Assembly (NCBI GenBank): GCA_047967505.1
Contig: CM106539.1
DNA length: 64,000 bases
Strand: one strand, 5' to 3'
Source: Dipteris shenzhenensis
Lineage: Eukaryota; Polypodiophyta; Polypodiopsida; Gleicheniales
Within the stretch, counting starts at the first letter, position 1. Every line of letters starts with the position of its first letter. Below the pieces are notes generated by a model. That model worked only from the letters and a program-made list of their open reading frames with translations, ran no database searches and had not been told where the DNA came from. Positions 10,869-23,819 of the stretch are shown piece by piece. Made by a program: the position numbers and the translations under genes.

Positions 10869-11690
10869 ACGATTGCATTCTAAAAACACAGTTTAGATAT
10901 GCCATCATGACGCTTTTCTTACCCCACCTAATCTGAGGATCCGATAGAACAATGGCGCCACGATTGCATTCTAAAAACACACTTTAGACATACAATCATG
11001 ATGATTTTCATGCCCCACCTAATCCGAGGATCCGATAGAATAATGGCGCCATGATTGCATTCTAAAAACACACTTTAGACATGCCATCACGATGCTTTTC
11101 ATACCCCACCTGATCTGAGGATCTGATAGAGCAATGGTGCCACAATTACATTATAAAGGCACACATACACAGATTTGATTTTGAGCTTTTGTAAAATTCA
11201 TTTAGACATGCAATCATGACGCTTTTCATGCCCCACCTGATTCGAGGATCCGATAGAACAATGGCACCATGATTGCATTCTAAAAACACACTTTAAACAT
11301 GCAACCATGATGCTTTTCATGCCCCACCTAATCCAAGGATCCAATAGAACAATGGCGCCACGATTGCATTCTAAAAACACACTTTAGACATGCCATTACG
11401 ATGCTTTTCATACCCCACCTGATCCGAGGATCTGATAGACCAATGGTGCCGCAATTACATTCTAAAGGCACACATACACAGATTTGATTTTGAGCTTTTG
11501 TAAAATTCATTTAGACATGCAATCATGATGCTTTTCATGCCCCACCTGATCCGAGGATCCGATAGAACAATGGCACCACGATTGCATTCTAAAAACACAC
11601 TTTAGACATGCCATCACGATGCTTTTCTTACGCCACCTGATCCGAGGATCTGATAGAGCAATGGTGCGGCAATTACATTCTAAAGGTAGA
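10869..11690. repeat. Higher-order tandem repeat (about 92-bp units in a 308-bp superunit)
   Basis: The block CCCCACCTGATCCGAGGATC recurs at about 10923, 11015, 11106, 11232, 11324, 11414, 11540 and 11632. Spacings are about 92, 91, 126, 92, 90, 126 and 92 bp, so the array is ordered short-short-long. The long unit carries an extra 34-bp block around ACACATACACAGATTTGATT. This is a higher-order arrangement as in satellite DNA: about 2.7 superunits of 308 bp. Confidence 0.9.
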
Positions 11691-12245
<555 letters not shown>

Positions 12246-12676
12246 CAATTGCAAATGGCCATGCTACCTGCACTACAAAGAAGAGTTCTTTTAGCTCTCA
12301 AAGTTTCTTCAAAGAAAAAAAGACACCATGCTTATATTTCACTCTAAATCGAGTTAGGGAGCTAGTCTAATTAATCGAGTTAGATTAAGGTTCTGAGCAG
12401 TTATATATATACCTCGAAAATCTTCGCAACATCGACACGGTTGCAGGAATCTCTTGCTGACGCAAAATCTAGTTCAACAAGCTGGGTAGCGACGCAAGTG
12501 CTCCTTTGCTGCTAGCGAAAAATCAAGCGCAACTTTTTAATCCGGGTGTAGCATATTAATCCGTTGCTGGAGGCTATTGGAGATTAATCTTGCAGCTAGC
12601 GACCGAGTCGATGTTCCTGCCTGTAGCAGCCTATAGCTTCTAATCTTTCAAGCCCAATCGATTCAGGTACTACTGT
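12246..12676. other. Non-coding flank of G2
   Basis: No gene seen. A weak direct repeat of AATCGAGTTAG lies near 12346-12386. The segment ends at the G2 LTR boundary. Confidence 0.4.
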
Positions 12677-13963
12677 TGTTGGTTTTGTCCTACTGCTTTC
12701 ATAGGAAGAGCTGGGTAGTCTCAGTATGCAGGGTTCCAAGGCTTTTTGTCACCTACAAATATATTGGGGTTGTCGTTTGTAGTATACGTGTAGCTTAGGA
12801 CCTCGAGTCACGTATACGTATACTACACGTATACATGTAGTATACGTGTAGCTTAGGACCTCGAGTCATGTTCCAATGAGAGACATAGGCTTAAGTGTGG
12901 TAAGCAAACAAAGTGCATGCATGTGTAAAAGGAACGTGTATCATCATGATTGAGGTAATGAAGGCTTTCGCCTTCATTGGGGGTTACAGGGTTTAGAAGG
13001 AGTTTAAGGGTTAGAAGGAGGTTCCAGGGTTAGAAGGAGGTTCCAGGGTTTAGAAGGAGGTTCAAGGGTTTAGAGAGAGGTTCCAGAGTTTAGAAGAGGT
13101 TCCAGGGTTAGAAGGAGGTTCCAAGTTTTAGAAGGAGGTTCCAAGGTTTAGAGAGAGGTTCTAGAGTTTAGAAGAGGTTCCAGGGTTAGAAGGAGGTTCC
13201 AAGGTTTAGAAGGAGGTTCCAGGGTTTAGAGAGAGGTTCCAGAGTTTAGAAGAGGTTCCAGGGTTAGAAGGAGGTTCCAAGGTTCAGAAGGAGTCCAGGG
13301 TTAGAAGGAGGATCCAAGGTTTAGGGTAGAGTACACGGTGGAGAACTCGTCTCCTTCATAGATCATGGAGTTTAAGGGTTGAGGAACAAAGGGTTTAGGG
13401 GGAGCATAGGAGTGGGAGAGGAAGAAGGTGTAAGAGCATGGGGGAAAGAAGAGAGAGGAGGGAGGAGGAGGAGAGAGGAGGAGGAGGAGGAGGGAGGAGG
13501 GAGGAGGAGGAGGGAGGAGGAGGAGGGAGGAGGAGAAGGAGAGGATGGGTTGCAAGGTTGGAGGAGTTGCAAGGTTAGGACATGCTTTTGGACATGGAGT
13601 GCAAGGAAGCATGGACACTTGAGACAAATGCTTGGAATACCAAAGTAGACTCAACACAATGCCCCAAAGAGTGTGGGCTTCATTCCATTATGGGGTATTT
13701 ATACAAGTTGGAGAGCTTCTCTCTCTGCATGTAGAAATTCTAACACATTCTCTCTCTACATGTAGAAGTTGTAACACATTCTCTTTCTACATGTAGAAGT
13801 TGTAACACATTCTCTTTCTACATGTAGAAGTTGTAACACATTCTCTTTCTATATGTAGAACTCACATATAGAAGTTGTAACACATTCTCTTTCTACATAA
13901 GTCCATGTTGGCACAGAGTCACATTCTTTTTCTACATAAGTCCATGTTGGCACACAGTCAACA
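12677..13963 (-). repeat. 3' LTR of G2 (1287 bp)
   Basis: On the minus strand the LTR begins TGTTGACTGTG (13963) and ends CCAACA (12677), the same ends as the G1 LTR. TATA box at 13696-13703. The U3 part carries an array of about 30-bp units (TAGAAGTTGTAACACATTCTC, top strand, about 13740-13900) that differs from the U3 repeats of G1. A GGTTCCAGGGTTTAGAAGGA-type minisatellite fills about 12985-13320, and a GGA tract 13450-13545. The imperfect duplication around 12775-12870 contains TATACGTGTAGCTTAGGACC twice. Confidence 0.9.
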
Positions 13964-13997
13964 TATGCTCGGATCCATTTTATCACCCGTCCTCGGG

Positions 13998-16900
13998 TTA
14001 TGGCTGATTGCGAGCACGTACCTGGGTTGCCATGCTTTTAGTCTAGTGGCTGTGGAACTTGTGTCGTGCCAGTCGATCCTGCTATAAAGCCTTAGCACCA
14101 TACAAATTTTGCACAATTTCCAAGTAGCGTGTATCCACCATTTGCTCGAATAGAGATATGTGGTGTGCTTCTAAGAAGATCACTCTTTGATAGAGCCGGC
14201 TTGTAATCTAAGCATCAACCCTTTCATTGGGATTAAAGCTGAGTGGAGGCAAATGGGAATCAGGGTAACATGGGACCTCCAGAATGAATTCCAATGTTTT
14301 ACAGAATAGAGCACTTTGGCAAAGGAAGCGATTAATGTTGCCGCGCATTATTTGCTCATGCTGCTGAAGTGCTCGGACCATTGTGCCTTGGATATTCCAT
14401 TCTACACTAGAGTATGGTTCGATCATTGGCCAATTGATGGTTCGATCTTCAGCCAAAGTGTGTATGTTGGCTTCCCATTTTTTACGCCGTGGAACTGCAT
14501 AGAACTTGGGATGGGTTCTGAGACATGGAGGTGACCATAAGTACTCCTTTAAGAAGATTACATCAAAGAGCTTGGGACGGTGCCAATCAGGTTGTGGATC
14601 CAACTTTCTAATCCAACCTTCACTAATTTGATGCTGACGAAGGTTGGTAGGAAGGTTGTCTAGGGTCCATCCACCTCAAGTTTTCATATCAGGATATTTG
14701 CTCCAAAATTCCATGATGGGGTTACTGGGAAGTGGTATTTCATCAAAATCATACCCATCATGAGCCCATCATTGGAACTTGGCATGGGCGTACGAATTGG
14801 AATATCCGGATCCTGATATTCAAAATCAAATATTGTGTCATTTTCTGCTGATGGAAGCACAAGAAGTGTCTAGGGTGATGACGAGGTAGGGAGAGAATCT
14901 GGGGACATGGGGGAGAAATATGGCAGAGTGATACTTGCGGAAGGGGGAGCAAAGGGGAGGGGGGGAAGAACTGGGCAAATGGTTTGAGCAGCTTGGTAAT
15001 CCTCAAGGGTAGGATTAGCAAGGGAGGGGAAAAAGCTAGGGGTGAGGGGCTCGTAATTTTATGACTGTTGGGTTAGTTGAAAATGGTGAGAGGCATGAGA
15101 AAAGAGACGATGGAGGGAATAGATGTTAGGATGGAGCTCGGGGAAGGTTAAGAGGGTGGTAGCAACAAGGGTAAGTGAGGTTATGATGTTGGCAGAAAGA
15201 GTTGTTAGATATGGGAAGTTGGATGTGAGATAGGCCTTGTCATCTTCCGATACTTCTTTTTGCTGGTGCGATGGGATGATCAACTACATGGGTGGGATGT
15301 TGGTTATGTCGTGCCTTGCAAATAATAGGGACGACCTTTGTAGCAATGGCAACAAACCTGCAATAACCCAGAGGGGAGGACTACCCATGAGGTAGACATA
15401 TGCAATGAAAGCATCCATCTTGAGTGTTATAAACCCGGCATGTGTAGACAGGCAGAAGATATTTTTCTCATCTTCAAACAAGTCTTGGCAAATTATGTGC
15501 AAGGTTTTAGTCCCGATGGAACGTTCCCAGTTGATTGTTGGATGAGCAGATATGATCCTATTTTGGAGTTGCTTCCATTGGATAAGCACGCGTGCATTGA
15601 GGTGATCTTCCACTTGTAGAGCAGCCACAAGCTCTTGGTACACCACTGTTGTGCATTGTAGTGGGGCGTAATTGGTATTGTCTTCCAATGCCTTATTGTT
15701 GTGCACTAGCAATTGGAGTTCAAGCTTGGAGATGATTATTTTTTGGGAGTGCATCTCATTCATTTTTTCTTTCTATTGATGGTAGATGCTTGTGTATGCC
15801 TCCTTAAGCTTTCTCATTTGCAAGGTGACCTTTGCCTGTTGAGAAATGTCTTCAATGGTATTAGACCATTGGTCCAAGACTTGTGCTTGTGAAGTGCTGG
15901 CCTCTTGAACGGTAGCAAGTTGGTCTTTTAATATTCTGCATTCCCTTGTAAGCTTGTCAATGCTGAAGGCACGTACTGCCAAAGATTGTTTCATGTCTTC
16001 AAGCTTGTCTTTGCAATCTTGGAGCTCTTCTTCTTTGTGAATTAGAGTGAGTCGAGCTTGTGCCACTACCTCTGTCTATTGCACATGTGCAGATGCCAAG
16101 GAGTTATAGTAGGTCTGTAGGATTGTCGTTGCTTCTACTGCCGTAGTCAGCTGTGTTTGACTTTGGTGGAGATTGGAGGTCACATCCCTTACTTCCTTCT
16201 CTTGAGCTTGGAGAGCTTGGTTCATGCGCACTTCTTCTACCTCCTTCTCATCTATCTGTGCCCGAAGTGCCTTGACCTCTATGGCGATTGCCTGGAATTG
16301 ATCTTCGATTTCTAATGCAATTTGCCTTTCCAATTCTCTTGCATATTCTTCCTTGGCCAAGCTAGTGAATAGTTCTGACATTTGGATCATTTGGCTAGCT
16401 TGATGTTGGAGATTGACAGACGATGATGAGGTCTGGCAATATTGCTGATACAAGTGGTGCCCATGTAGCCATCCCGATGATGCTGTAGTACTTGGGGGAG
16501 GTTGTTCCAATGGCATTTCAGTCCCTTGTGTATAATAGTCATACTGTTGATCTGGCACTAGCTCCCCTTGTGGCTCATCAACTAGCATGGCGTCAATGGG
16601 CAGTTCAAGTGCTGATGTAGTCTTAGGCTCTGGTGCCGATCTTTCCTCAGGTCCGGGTGTCGATCTTATCTCGAGCTCTGGTTGTTGCTATTGGTGGAGA
16701 CTTATTGGTTGTAGTTGTGCACCAAACTGTAGAATCTCATGGGGCAATTCCACAATCTCAACCTCCAGAATAGGTATTTCTGCTAAGGCATCTGCACTTA
16801 TCAATGTGATAGTAGGAGAAGTTGGTGACGGCTCCCATACTAGTGAGAAGGGTATGTCCAACTCCTCAATTGGATTTAGTGACTGGGGCAGAGTCATTTC

Positions 16901-17772
16901 TCTTTCTTGTAGTTCTTTTTTGATGATTATAGCCAATAAGTGTGGAATTTTACATTTTTGGCATGAAGAACCATCGAGTTTCTTGGTAAAGAAGATGACG
17001 AAGTGCTGGGCCCAGTCTTTTTTTAGCTTCCTACTCAGCAAAACAAATGTGCGAAGTGGAAGGGAGCAATTTTTGATGCACTTAACCCCCCGGATTGTGG
17101 ATAGGAATTGTGCTGCTTCCTTGAGGCGATGGTCAAGGATTGTGCGAAGCAATATGCCATCTCTATGGATCAGTGTGCCCTTGGTGAGGAAAGACTATAC
17201 TTTGATAAACTTTGCATCAGTAGGCCATTTAGGGTATTTGCCACCTTGTTTTAGTAGTGAGAAAGCCCTTTGAATTACTGTACTGTCAAGGATAATGTTG
17301 AGTGGGCTCTGCTGTACAGTGATTGCACCATACTTGCCCACCTTTGCATTGTTGGAGTAGTAAGAATGGAGAAAGTCCTTGATGTATGTGGTCAGGGTAG
17401 GACTGCCCTCTAAGGATTTGAAGCTCTCATGCAAACTGCCTAGACCCTGTTGCTCTAAGTAAGATGTTGCTTCTTGGGAAAGAGCATAAGTCGATGTGGG
17501 TCGCCAGACAAGTTCTACTGACTGGGCCTTGTCAATAGCTGTGTAGGCCGGTTGTGACTGGGGTGACATTTTTTCTGCTTGGTCATGCATTGAATCTTCT
17601 TCGGAGCTATCACTTTGGACCACGAATGCCTGTGGTCTCCGTGGTTGAGAGGATGTAGATGGCTACAAACTCTCGAGGGGTCTCGTGGTTGAGGCGATGG
17701 GCTCTTTCTGCGCATCCTCTTTAGTGGCGACATATTTTCTGAACCTGCATCCATGTGCATGTAGTGTACCAT
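13998..17772 (-). pseudogene. ORF3 of G2, broken into several frames
   Basis: This is the counterpart of G1 ORF3 from the same start context (17772) to a stop at 13998-14000. The frame is split at about 17195, 16688, 16588, 16076, 15773, 15284 and 14758 by indels and stops. The parts match G1 in order: N-terminal compact region, acidic linker, coiled coil (about 16560-15780), Pro/Ser-rich stretch and Trp-rich C-terminus. It carries a Gln codon where G1 has its TAG. The fact that two diverged copies keep the same 1250-codon layout indicates that ORF3 was coding in the family ancestor. Confidence 0.85.
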
Positions 17773-19102
17773 TGATCATTAGATTGATTGGCATGCCGGT
17801 ATGACCTTTCTGTGTGTGTGTGTGAGAGAGAGAGAGATCTTATTTTCATACATGTTTTGAGATTGTGGAATGAAAGTGTGTGGTACAATTATTCAAGCAA
17901 TCATCTACGTGTCTAAGTGAAAGCATGTGAGTGCACGTGACCTAGTAGCTAGGTAAGGACTAACTATATGCTTTTTTTTTTTTTTGGGATTTTCATAGGG
18001 CAGCTAGAATTTAGTCATCACTTTTGAGCCCTAGGTAAAATCGATTGATGCTACCTATATGTGTGAAGATGTACATATGCAAGTGTGTGCTCGTGATACA
18101 ATCTAATACTAACTAAGGAAGACTTGGTTTCCCAAATCTTCATTTTTGTCGGGGATGGCTTGCGTGTTGACGTAGTAGCACTTCAGTCAGCTCCTGTTTA
18201 TTGTTGTGTTGAATTGGACTCCATCCAATGTTTCTAGCAGCACAGCTCCGATGGGATTCATCTTTTGTACTCGGTAGGGTTCTTGACCTAGATACTTCAG
18301 TTTTCCCTTGTGCACTTTGGCATTGTATCACAGGACTAAGTCGCCTTCCTTGATGTCTTTAGCTTTAAGGTTTCTGTCAAACCATGCCTTTCTTCTACGT
18401 TTTTCTGTTGTCATGGCATGGTAGGCGACTAGTCTTGTCTCTATATGCTTCTCCAACTGATAGAGCCTTTCTTTCAAGGATTCATGGTCTCCCATGCGTT
18501 CCTGTATTGCTATGCATAGGCTTGGTATTACAAATTTGAGTAGGACCATAGCTTTAAGGTCGTACACCAATTGAAAAGGTGTGTTCCCTGTACTAACCTT
18601 GAATGTGGTTCTGTAAGCCCATAAAGCTACATTCAATTTCTCTACCCAATCAGAACGCTATGGTTCTACTACCTTGGTGAGGATAATGCATATTATTTTG
18701 TTGGTGGATTCGGCCTGTCCATTCCCTTGGGGGTAGTAGGGTGTGCTTTTTCTATGGATTACCATGAAGCCAGATAAGAGTTCTTGGATTACCTCATTGA
18801 CAAAATGTGTGCCTCTATTCGACACAATTTCAATGGGGCATCTGAATCGGGTGATCACATTTTCGTATAAGAATCTTGCTGTGCTTTTGGCATCTACCTT
18901 TTTGACTGCTTTAGCTTCAGCCCATTTTGTAAAGTAATAAGTGGCCACAATGATGTAGCGTGTCTGTGTTCCTTTTGCTGCTAGATGTATGGGACCCACA
19001 TAGTCAATCCCCCATTTTTCAAATGGTTTTTGTGCAACAACTATTGTTAGGGGATTGAAGTCTTTGTGTTGTGGTTTAGTAGTCTGTTGGCATACATCAC
19101 AG

Positions 19103-19110
19103 CCTTTTAC
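19103..19110. repeat. Target-site duplication, left copy (CCTTTTAC)
   Basis: Its direct copy is at 19560-19567. A ninth base (G) also matches on the outer side, so the duplication length is 8 or 9 bp. Confidence 0.85.
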
Positions 19111-19559
19111 CCCGGGGGATTCACTCTTCATTAAAGGGGGACATCACCTGCGTGCATGAACTTCAAGAAAACTCCCTATTTAAGATCCATGTAGGATGAT
19201 AAAACACCCCTATTTAAGCTTATAAGATACCACCAAAATTCTATTATGTCCCCACCTTTCCTTAAATCTATGTTCTTTCTCAAGAATTTAGATTACACAA
19301 TAAGAAATTTTAGACTACTTTCCTTGTCACTATTTAAAACCATACACAAAACCAAACTTGTTCGGACTAGTTACCCAAGGTAGCCTATACTATGTCCCCC
19401 CCTCTTAAATATGGCATGGGCCCCCTAACTTAAATTCAATATTGGGAAAAAATAAAAAGGGCCCCCACCCCTAATGTATAAGCTTATTCCTCACTTTAGA
19501 AAACCCCCCTATTGTACACTCACGTGATATTATAAGTTCCCCCATGTGAATCCCCCAGG
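19111..19559. mobile_element. 449-bp non-autonomous TIR element with 8-bp target duplication (hAT-like)
   Basis: The ends are CCCGGGGGATTCAC (19111-19124) and GTGAATCCCCCAGG (19546-19559), a 14-bp TIR with one mismatch. They are flanked by direct copies of CCTTTTAC at 19103-19110 and 19560-19567. Removing the insert and one copy restores the G1 pol sequence. An 8-bp duplication is typical of hAT elements. It contains no ORF and is AT-rich with several C-runs. A related but shorter element is at 31166-31423. Confidence 0.9.
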
Positions 19560-20566
19560 CCTTTTACATATTCATAGGCATCTACCCATAGTGTTGGCCA
19601 CCAGTAGCCTGCGAGGAGAACTTTTCTTACTGTGGCTTCCCCTTGGAAGTGTCCTGCTGCAATGCCTTCATGGACTTCACTTAGGATTGGCATGATCTCA
19701 TGAGGCATTACACATCTTCTTAATATTTGGTCCTTGCCCATCTTGTATAGTTGTCCTGCAATGAGTTGATAGGGTGCAGCCTTTAGAATCAAATTTCTAG
19801 CATCTTCTGCTTTCATTTCAGGGGGTGGTCTTCCTACCATCAAGTACCCAATGATATCTCCACACCACTCTAGAATAGCATCTATCTATTTGAAATAGTG
19901 TGGCATCTGGTAAGTCGTCTTCGACTCCAGTGGCTTCTTCTCCCGACTTGACTCGAGACATGTTATCGAAAATGTAGTGTTGGGCACCTTTGCGGACCAC
20001 TATTTTGAAGTTGAATTCTTGAAGCAAGAGTAGCCATCTAGTTATTCTTCCTGTTGTACACAGACGGTTGACAAGATAAAGCAATGCTTGATGGTTAGTG
20101 TAGAAGACAAAATCATTTGCCAGTAGATAGTGCCGAAATTTCTTTACACTATACACCATTGCTAGGGCTTCTCTTTTGGTGGTTGTATAGTTGATCTCTG
20201 CATCATTGAGTTGTTGATTGGCAAAGTAGAAGGGGTAGTCTTTCTTATGTTCACTATGTTAACAAAGCACACTCCCAATTGCATACTTGGATCCATCAGA
20301 AATCAATATCCCAATTGGGAGATATAAGGATGGGTGCTGTGATTAGGCGCCACTTTAAAAGCTCAAAAGCTTGGTCATAGTCTTTGGTCCATAAGAATTC
20401 CACTAATAATTTGTAAAGTGGTCTAGCTATCATAGCATACCGCAATATAAATCTTCTATAATAGCCGGCATGTCCCATAAAGACCTGTACACCTTTGGAA
20501 TTTGTAGGAGGAGGCAATTCCATGATGATTTTGATTTTGTCCATGTCAGTTGCAATCCCATGTTGA

Positions 20567-20984
20567 GCCTTCTTGTCAAGCTTTTTAGTGACAATCTCTG
20601 AAAGTGCATTAGATGCCATTACAAAACACTACAAAATATTGTCATTGTAAAAAACACAACTTCTGCCTCACAAGGGCAAATCTGCAAAACTGACAAGAGT
20701 GGTATTTGACCACACAGTCACTTCGTAGTGCGGTTATGCATCAATAGGCAATAAAAATGATTTTGTCACTCCCAATATCTCTACGTATAGACATATGATG
20801 TAATTTCTACGATAACTTTTCACCAACCTGCAGAATAGTGGTTGCACAACAAAAACATGGCACTTTCTTGAGTGCCTGCAGAAAACTTTTGCCACCAAAA
20901 CGGGCCCTGAAATGGCCTTGAATCAAAAAAATAATTTTACCAATGGCTTAGCCCTCTTCTGTAGCATATACTGCCCTCTCGCCA
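20567..20984. other. Unassigned stretch between G2 and copia C1
   Basis: No G1-like sequence and no credible coding segment. The first 50 bp could be read as a short exon joined to the RT remnant on the minus strand, but nothing supports this. Origin unknown. Confidence 0.4.
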
Positions 20985-21241
20985 TGTTGAGAGTTCATGC
21001 TCAACATCATGTGAGCATGTGTGCATAGCACCATCACGTGATCATATATGCATAGCACTAACCTTATAGAGTGCTATAAAGGAAAGGGTTAGATCCCCTA
21101 ACCCTAACCCTAAAAGGGTTTGTATATATTCTATTTTTTCAACTAAATCTGGTGTACAGTTAGTCATTTGTGGTGTGCTCTCTAGCTGTGCCCTCTCTCC
21201 TCATCTCCATTCTTCTCTTCTCCCCTCTTCATATTTTGTCA
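20985..21241 (+). repeat. 5' LTR of copia C1 (257 bp)
   Basis: It starts TGTTGAGAGTTCATG and ends TTTTGTCA, directly before the primer site. The first 22 bp contain an inverted TGTTGAG...CTCAACA. It includes a short telomere-like CCCTAACCCTAACCCTAAA run (about 21090-21113) and a possible TATA box in GTATATATTC (about 21122-21131). No partner LTR is in the window. Confidence 0.8.
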
Positions 21242-21253
21242 TGGTATCAGAGC
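21242..21253 (+). other. Primer binding site, initiator tRNA-Met (copia C1)
   Basis: TGGTATCAGAGC lies immediately after the LTR. It is the standard plant primer site complementary to the 3' end of initiator tRNA-Met. Confidence 0.9.
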
Positions 21254-23819
21254 ATCCTTGCCTTCCGTTAAGGCACTGCGATTCGTATGTGAGAGTATGA
21301 GAGAGTGTGATAGATCGAGAGATTTGAGAGTTTTTTTAAGTGAACTTCTCTTCCATCGAGAGATTTCCATCCATTGCGAGGGTGAGGTCCCCTTCTTGTG
21401 AGAGTGAGATCCTTTGAGAGAAAAAAAAAAAAAAAGGGAAAGTTCCCTAAGATTGAATAGGAAACCCTGCCTTTTGAGAGAATTGTGAGTGCTTCAGGAG
21501 AGAGAAAGGTCTACTCTATAGTATTCTTACTTCCATCTGCTATACCTCCTCAAAATGCAATGAGCTCTACAACCTACACATACAACGAAGTAGCAAAGGC
21601 AGCTTCTATAACAAGGCCTTAGCAACGACAAACTATAGACCTTAGCAATAGTTGCCATCGACCTCGACTTAGCATAGAGGTAGCTTTATCCTCTGCACTA
21701 GCTACAACTCAGCGGTCTTCTACAACGATCTCTCAAGGACATGCAAGGTGACTCCTTTAGCAAGCTCTACTAGACTGCGCCTCCAACAAGCGATCTATGA
21801 AGTACCAAGACATCACCATCTTGTGGATCTCAGCTTGGTTCATAGCAGACTGAACAACACTGTCCAGCCCAAGATTTTCAGCATGACTGCTCCTTCAAAT
21901 GCACCGCTATGTGCCATAGCCCAAGACTCCAAGGTAAGAAGCTCTAATAGACTACGCCTCCAACAACGGCCGACCTCCATAGCCTCCACAGCGCCAGTTC
22001 GCAGCCCCACTGTCAAAACCTCTCCAATGACGAGCAGCCCATACTCTAGCGCCTCACCTTGACTAGTAGTGCTTCGTAACCCTAGCACAACCAACTATCC
22101 TCTACAACCATAGCCGCCATCAACAAAAGCTTCATCGCACCTTCAGTCGACAGCCGACGCGTAAGGCACCCCTATAGTAGTGAAGCCCAAGCTAGCCCAC
22201 GATTCTCCACTCCAAAAGCCTTGCCTGTGACTCTCTACACCAACTAGCCTCTTTAAAGAGCTCCTACGCTACCAACCGTGACCTCCAAGCTCTCGCAACG
22301 ACTATAATGCGCCACCTCCTGTGCATCACTCAAAGCCTCTCCATCAGCAAGCTTGGACCACAGCACCGACGGCTCCTCCTTGGACAACGCTCTTGACCTG
22401 CACACGAGCCTTGGCCTTGCCCAGTGACAAGGCTTCCAAGTCTCACAGCCACAAACGCCTCCATCTCTGCACATCGATGAAAATGACGATGGAATCACTA
22501 GATTTTGTTAGAATCTTCAAAAGATTTTGGTGCCTCACGTTTCGACATGTGGCAAATAGGTCTTCCCTGAGTTAGGTCAGTGGAACTTGGTTTGGTCAAT
22601 GGTCAAAGTTTTGCCATGTGGCAATCTTATCTTATCTGCCAACTATCACCGACAGCCATGTGCCAGTCCCTATCATCTTATCTGACACATCAGTAGCCCC
22701 GTGAGATTGCCACATCACCCTTGCCAGCTCACCATGCCACGTCAATAGAGACACATCATCACCGATTGCCACATCACCACTACCACATCATCAGGACACA
22801 TCATCCTACCACATCATCAGGCCACATCATCAGTGCCATGTTACCTTGCTGACATCATCATCTGTGCCACCTCAGTAGTCCAATCAACACTGACCTGTGC
22901 AGGCACACACAGTGCTTCATAGTGACTTCATGTGACCACTCTTGCCACCTCAGCATAGGGCTCCACTGGCACACCTCTTGCTAGGCATAGTGCCACATCA
23001 TCACTACATGTGACTCACAGTGACACATCATCATTGAGCACCATTTGCACTCCTTTTGCCCCTCCACCTAGATCAAGTTGTATCTCTTGATCCAGGAAGA
23101 ATTTGAGGGTGCTCCAAAAAGAAAATTCGCCGTTTTTTTGTGCTCTATGCGTCGTCACATCATGTGCACATTTTGGCGCAAGTTACGCTCACATTTTAGC
23201 CTCGTCGACAAAACCACTTCCTTCACACACATTTGCCTCTACATCGATGCATCTGACCCAGCACTTAAAAGGAACAAAAGAAAAGCTATTATTTGCTGTT
23301 CTTTCATCAATTGACGATTGGTTTAGATCTAGATTAGAGTAGACTAGATGGCCATAGAGGGGACGCTTTGAATTTCCCCAAGTTGCCAATCTAAGCCATG
23401 CCCAAAATTCCCGACTAGTACCTACTCAAAGTAGGTGCATATGCTCACATATGGTTTCACATCATTACATTACCTGAAACCTTACGTTCATCGGTTCAAT
23501 GAGCAAACTTCAGAGTTCAGAGGCATTGCAGATTGATTTAGTGGGCAGATAGCATTTGATTTCACACACACATGCCACCATTGTAAAGCCTATTCGGCTA
23601 TCTCACGGCATCGTGCACATCATTTCAGCCTTGTAAAGCCTCTTGGCTATTCCCAGAATCATTTACACAAGCCTTGAAATATAGATCAGATTTTATATAC
23701 TGCAGTTCTATCTTCACCGACGGTACAAATATTTCAATTGGCATATTCAGTGTATTTGCAGTTGATTCATACACAGATCTTCATGACACTTTTGAGTACA
23801 TTTCTTGCACCATTTTGAC
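21254..23819 (+). other. Leader or inserted DNA between the C1 primer site and gag
   Basis: About 2.5 kb without a convincing ORF. Contents: a purine-rich start with a poly(A) at about 21421-21435; a GC-richer part (21700-22500) in which a 35-bp word around AGACTGCGCCTCCAACAA occurs twice (about 21769 and 21949); and a degenerate tandem stretch of CCACATCATCA words (about 22610-23050). It may be a long leader plus an unidentified insertion. Confidence 0.5.

Larger units (their letters stand above)
12677..20566 (-). mobile_element. Ty3/gypsy element G2, same family as G1, 5'-truncated in RT
   Basis: Reading leftwards: RT C-terminal half, RNase H, integrase, spacer, ORF3, PPT and 3' LTR, all collinear with G1. 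Homology stops near 20566, inside RT, where sequence unrelated to G1 begins. The copy is decayed: several frameshifts in pol and ORF3, an integrase active-site Asp changed to Asn, and a TIR-element insertion at 19111-19559. It lies tail-to-tail with G1 across a 2.7-kb spacer. Confidence 0.9.
18109..20566 (-). pseudogene. pol remnant of G2 (RT C-terminal part, RNase H, integrase)
   Basis: Segments 20566-20296 (RT connection), 20159-19818 (RNase H), 19843-19568 (HHCC finger region) and 19102-18109 (integrase core and C-terminus) align with G1 pol. The finger is interrupted by the TIR element. In the core the second catalytic Asp reads as Asn (SNRGTHF), while GIDYVGP and the Glu of GQAEST are kept. 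Frameshifts occur near 20296 and 18640. Not functional. Confidence 0.9.

Noticed and set aside
21090-21113. Telomere-like CCCTAACCCTAAA run
   Set aside because: Only about three units inside a copia LTR; no interstitial telomere array.
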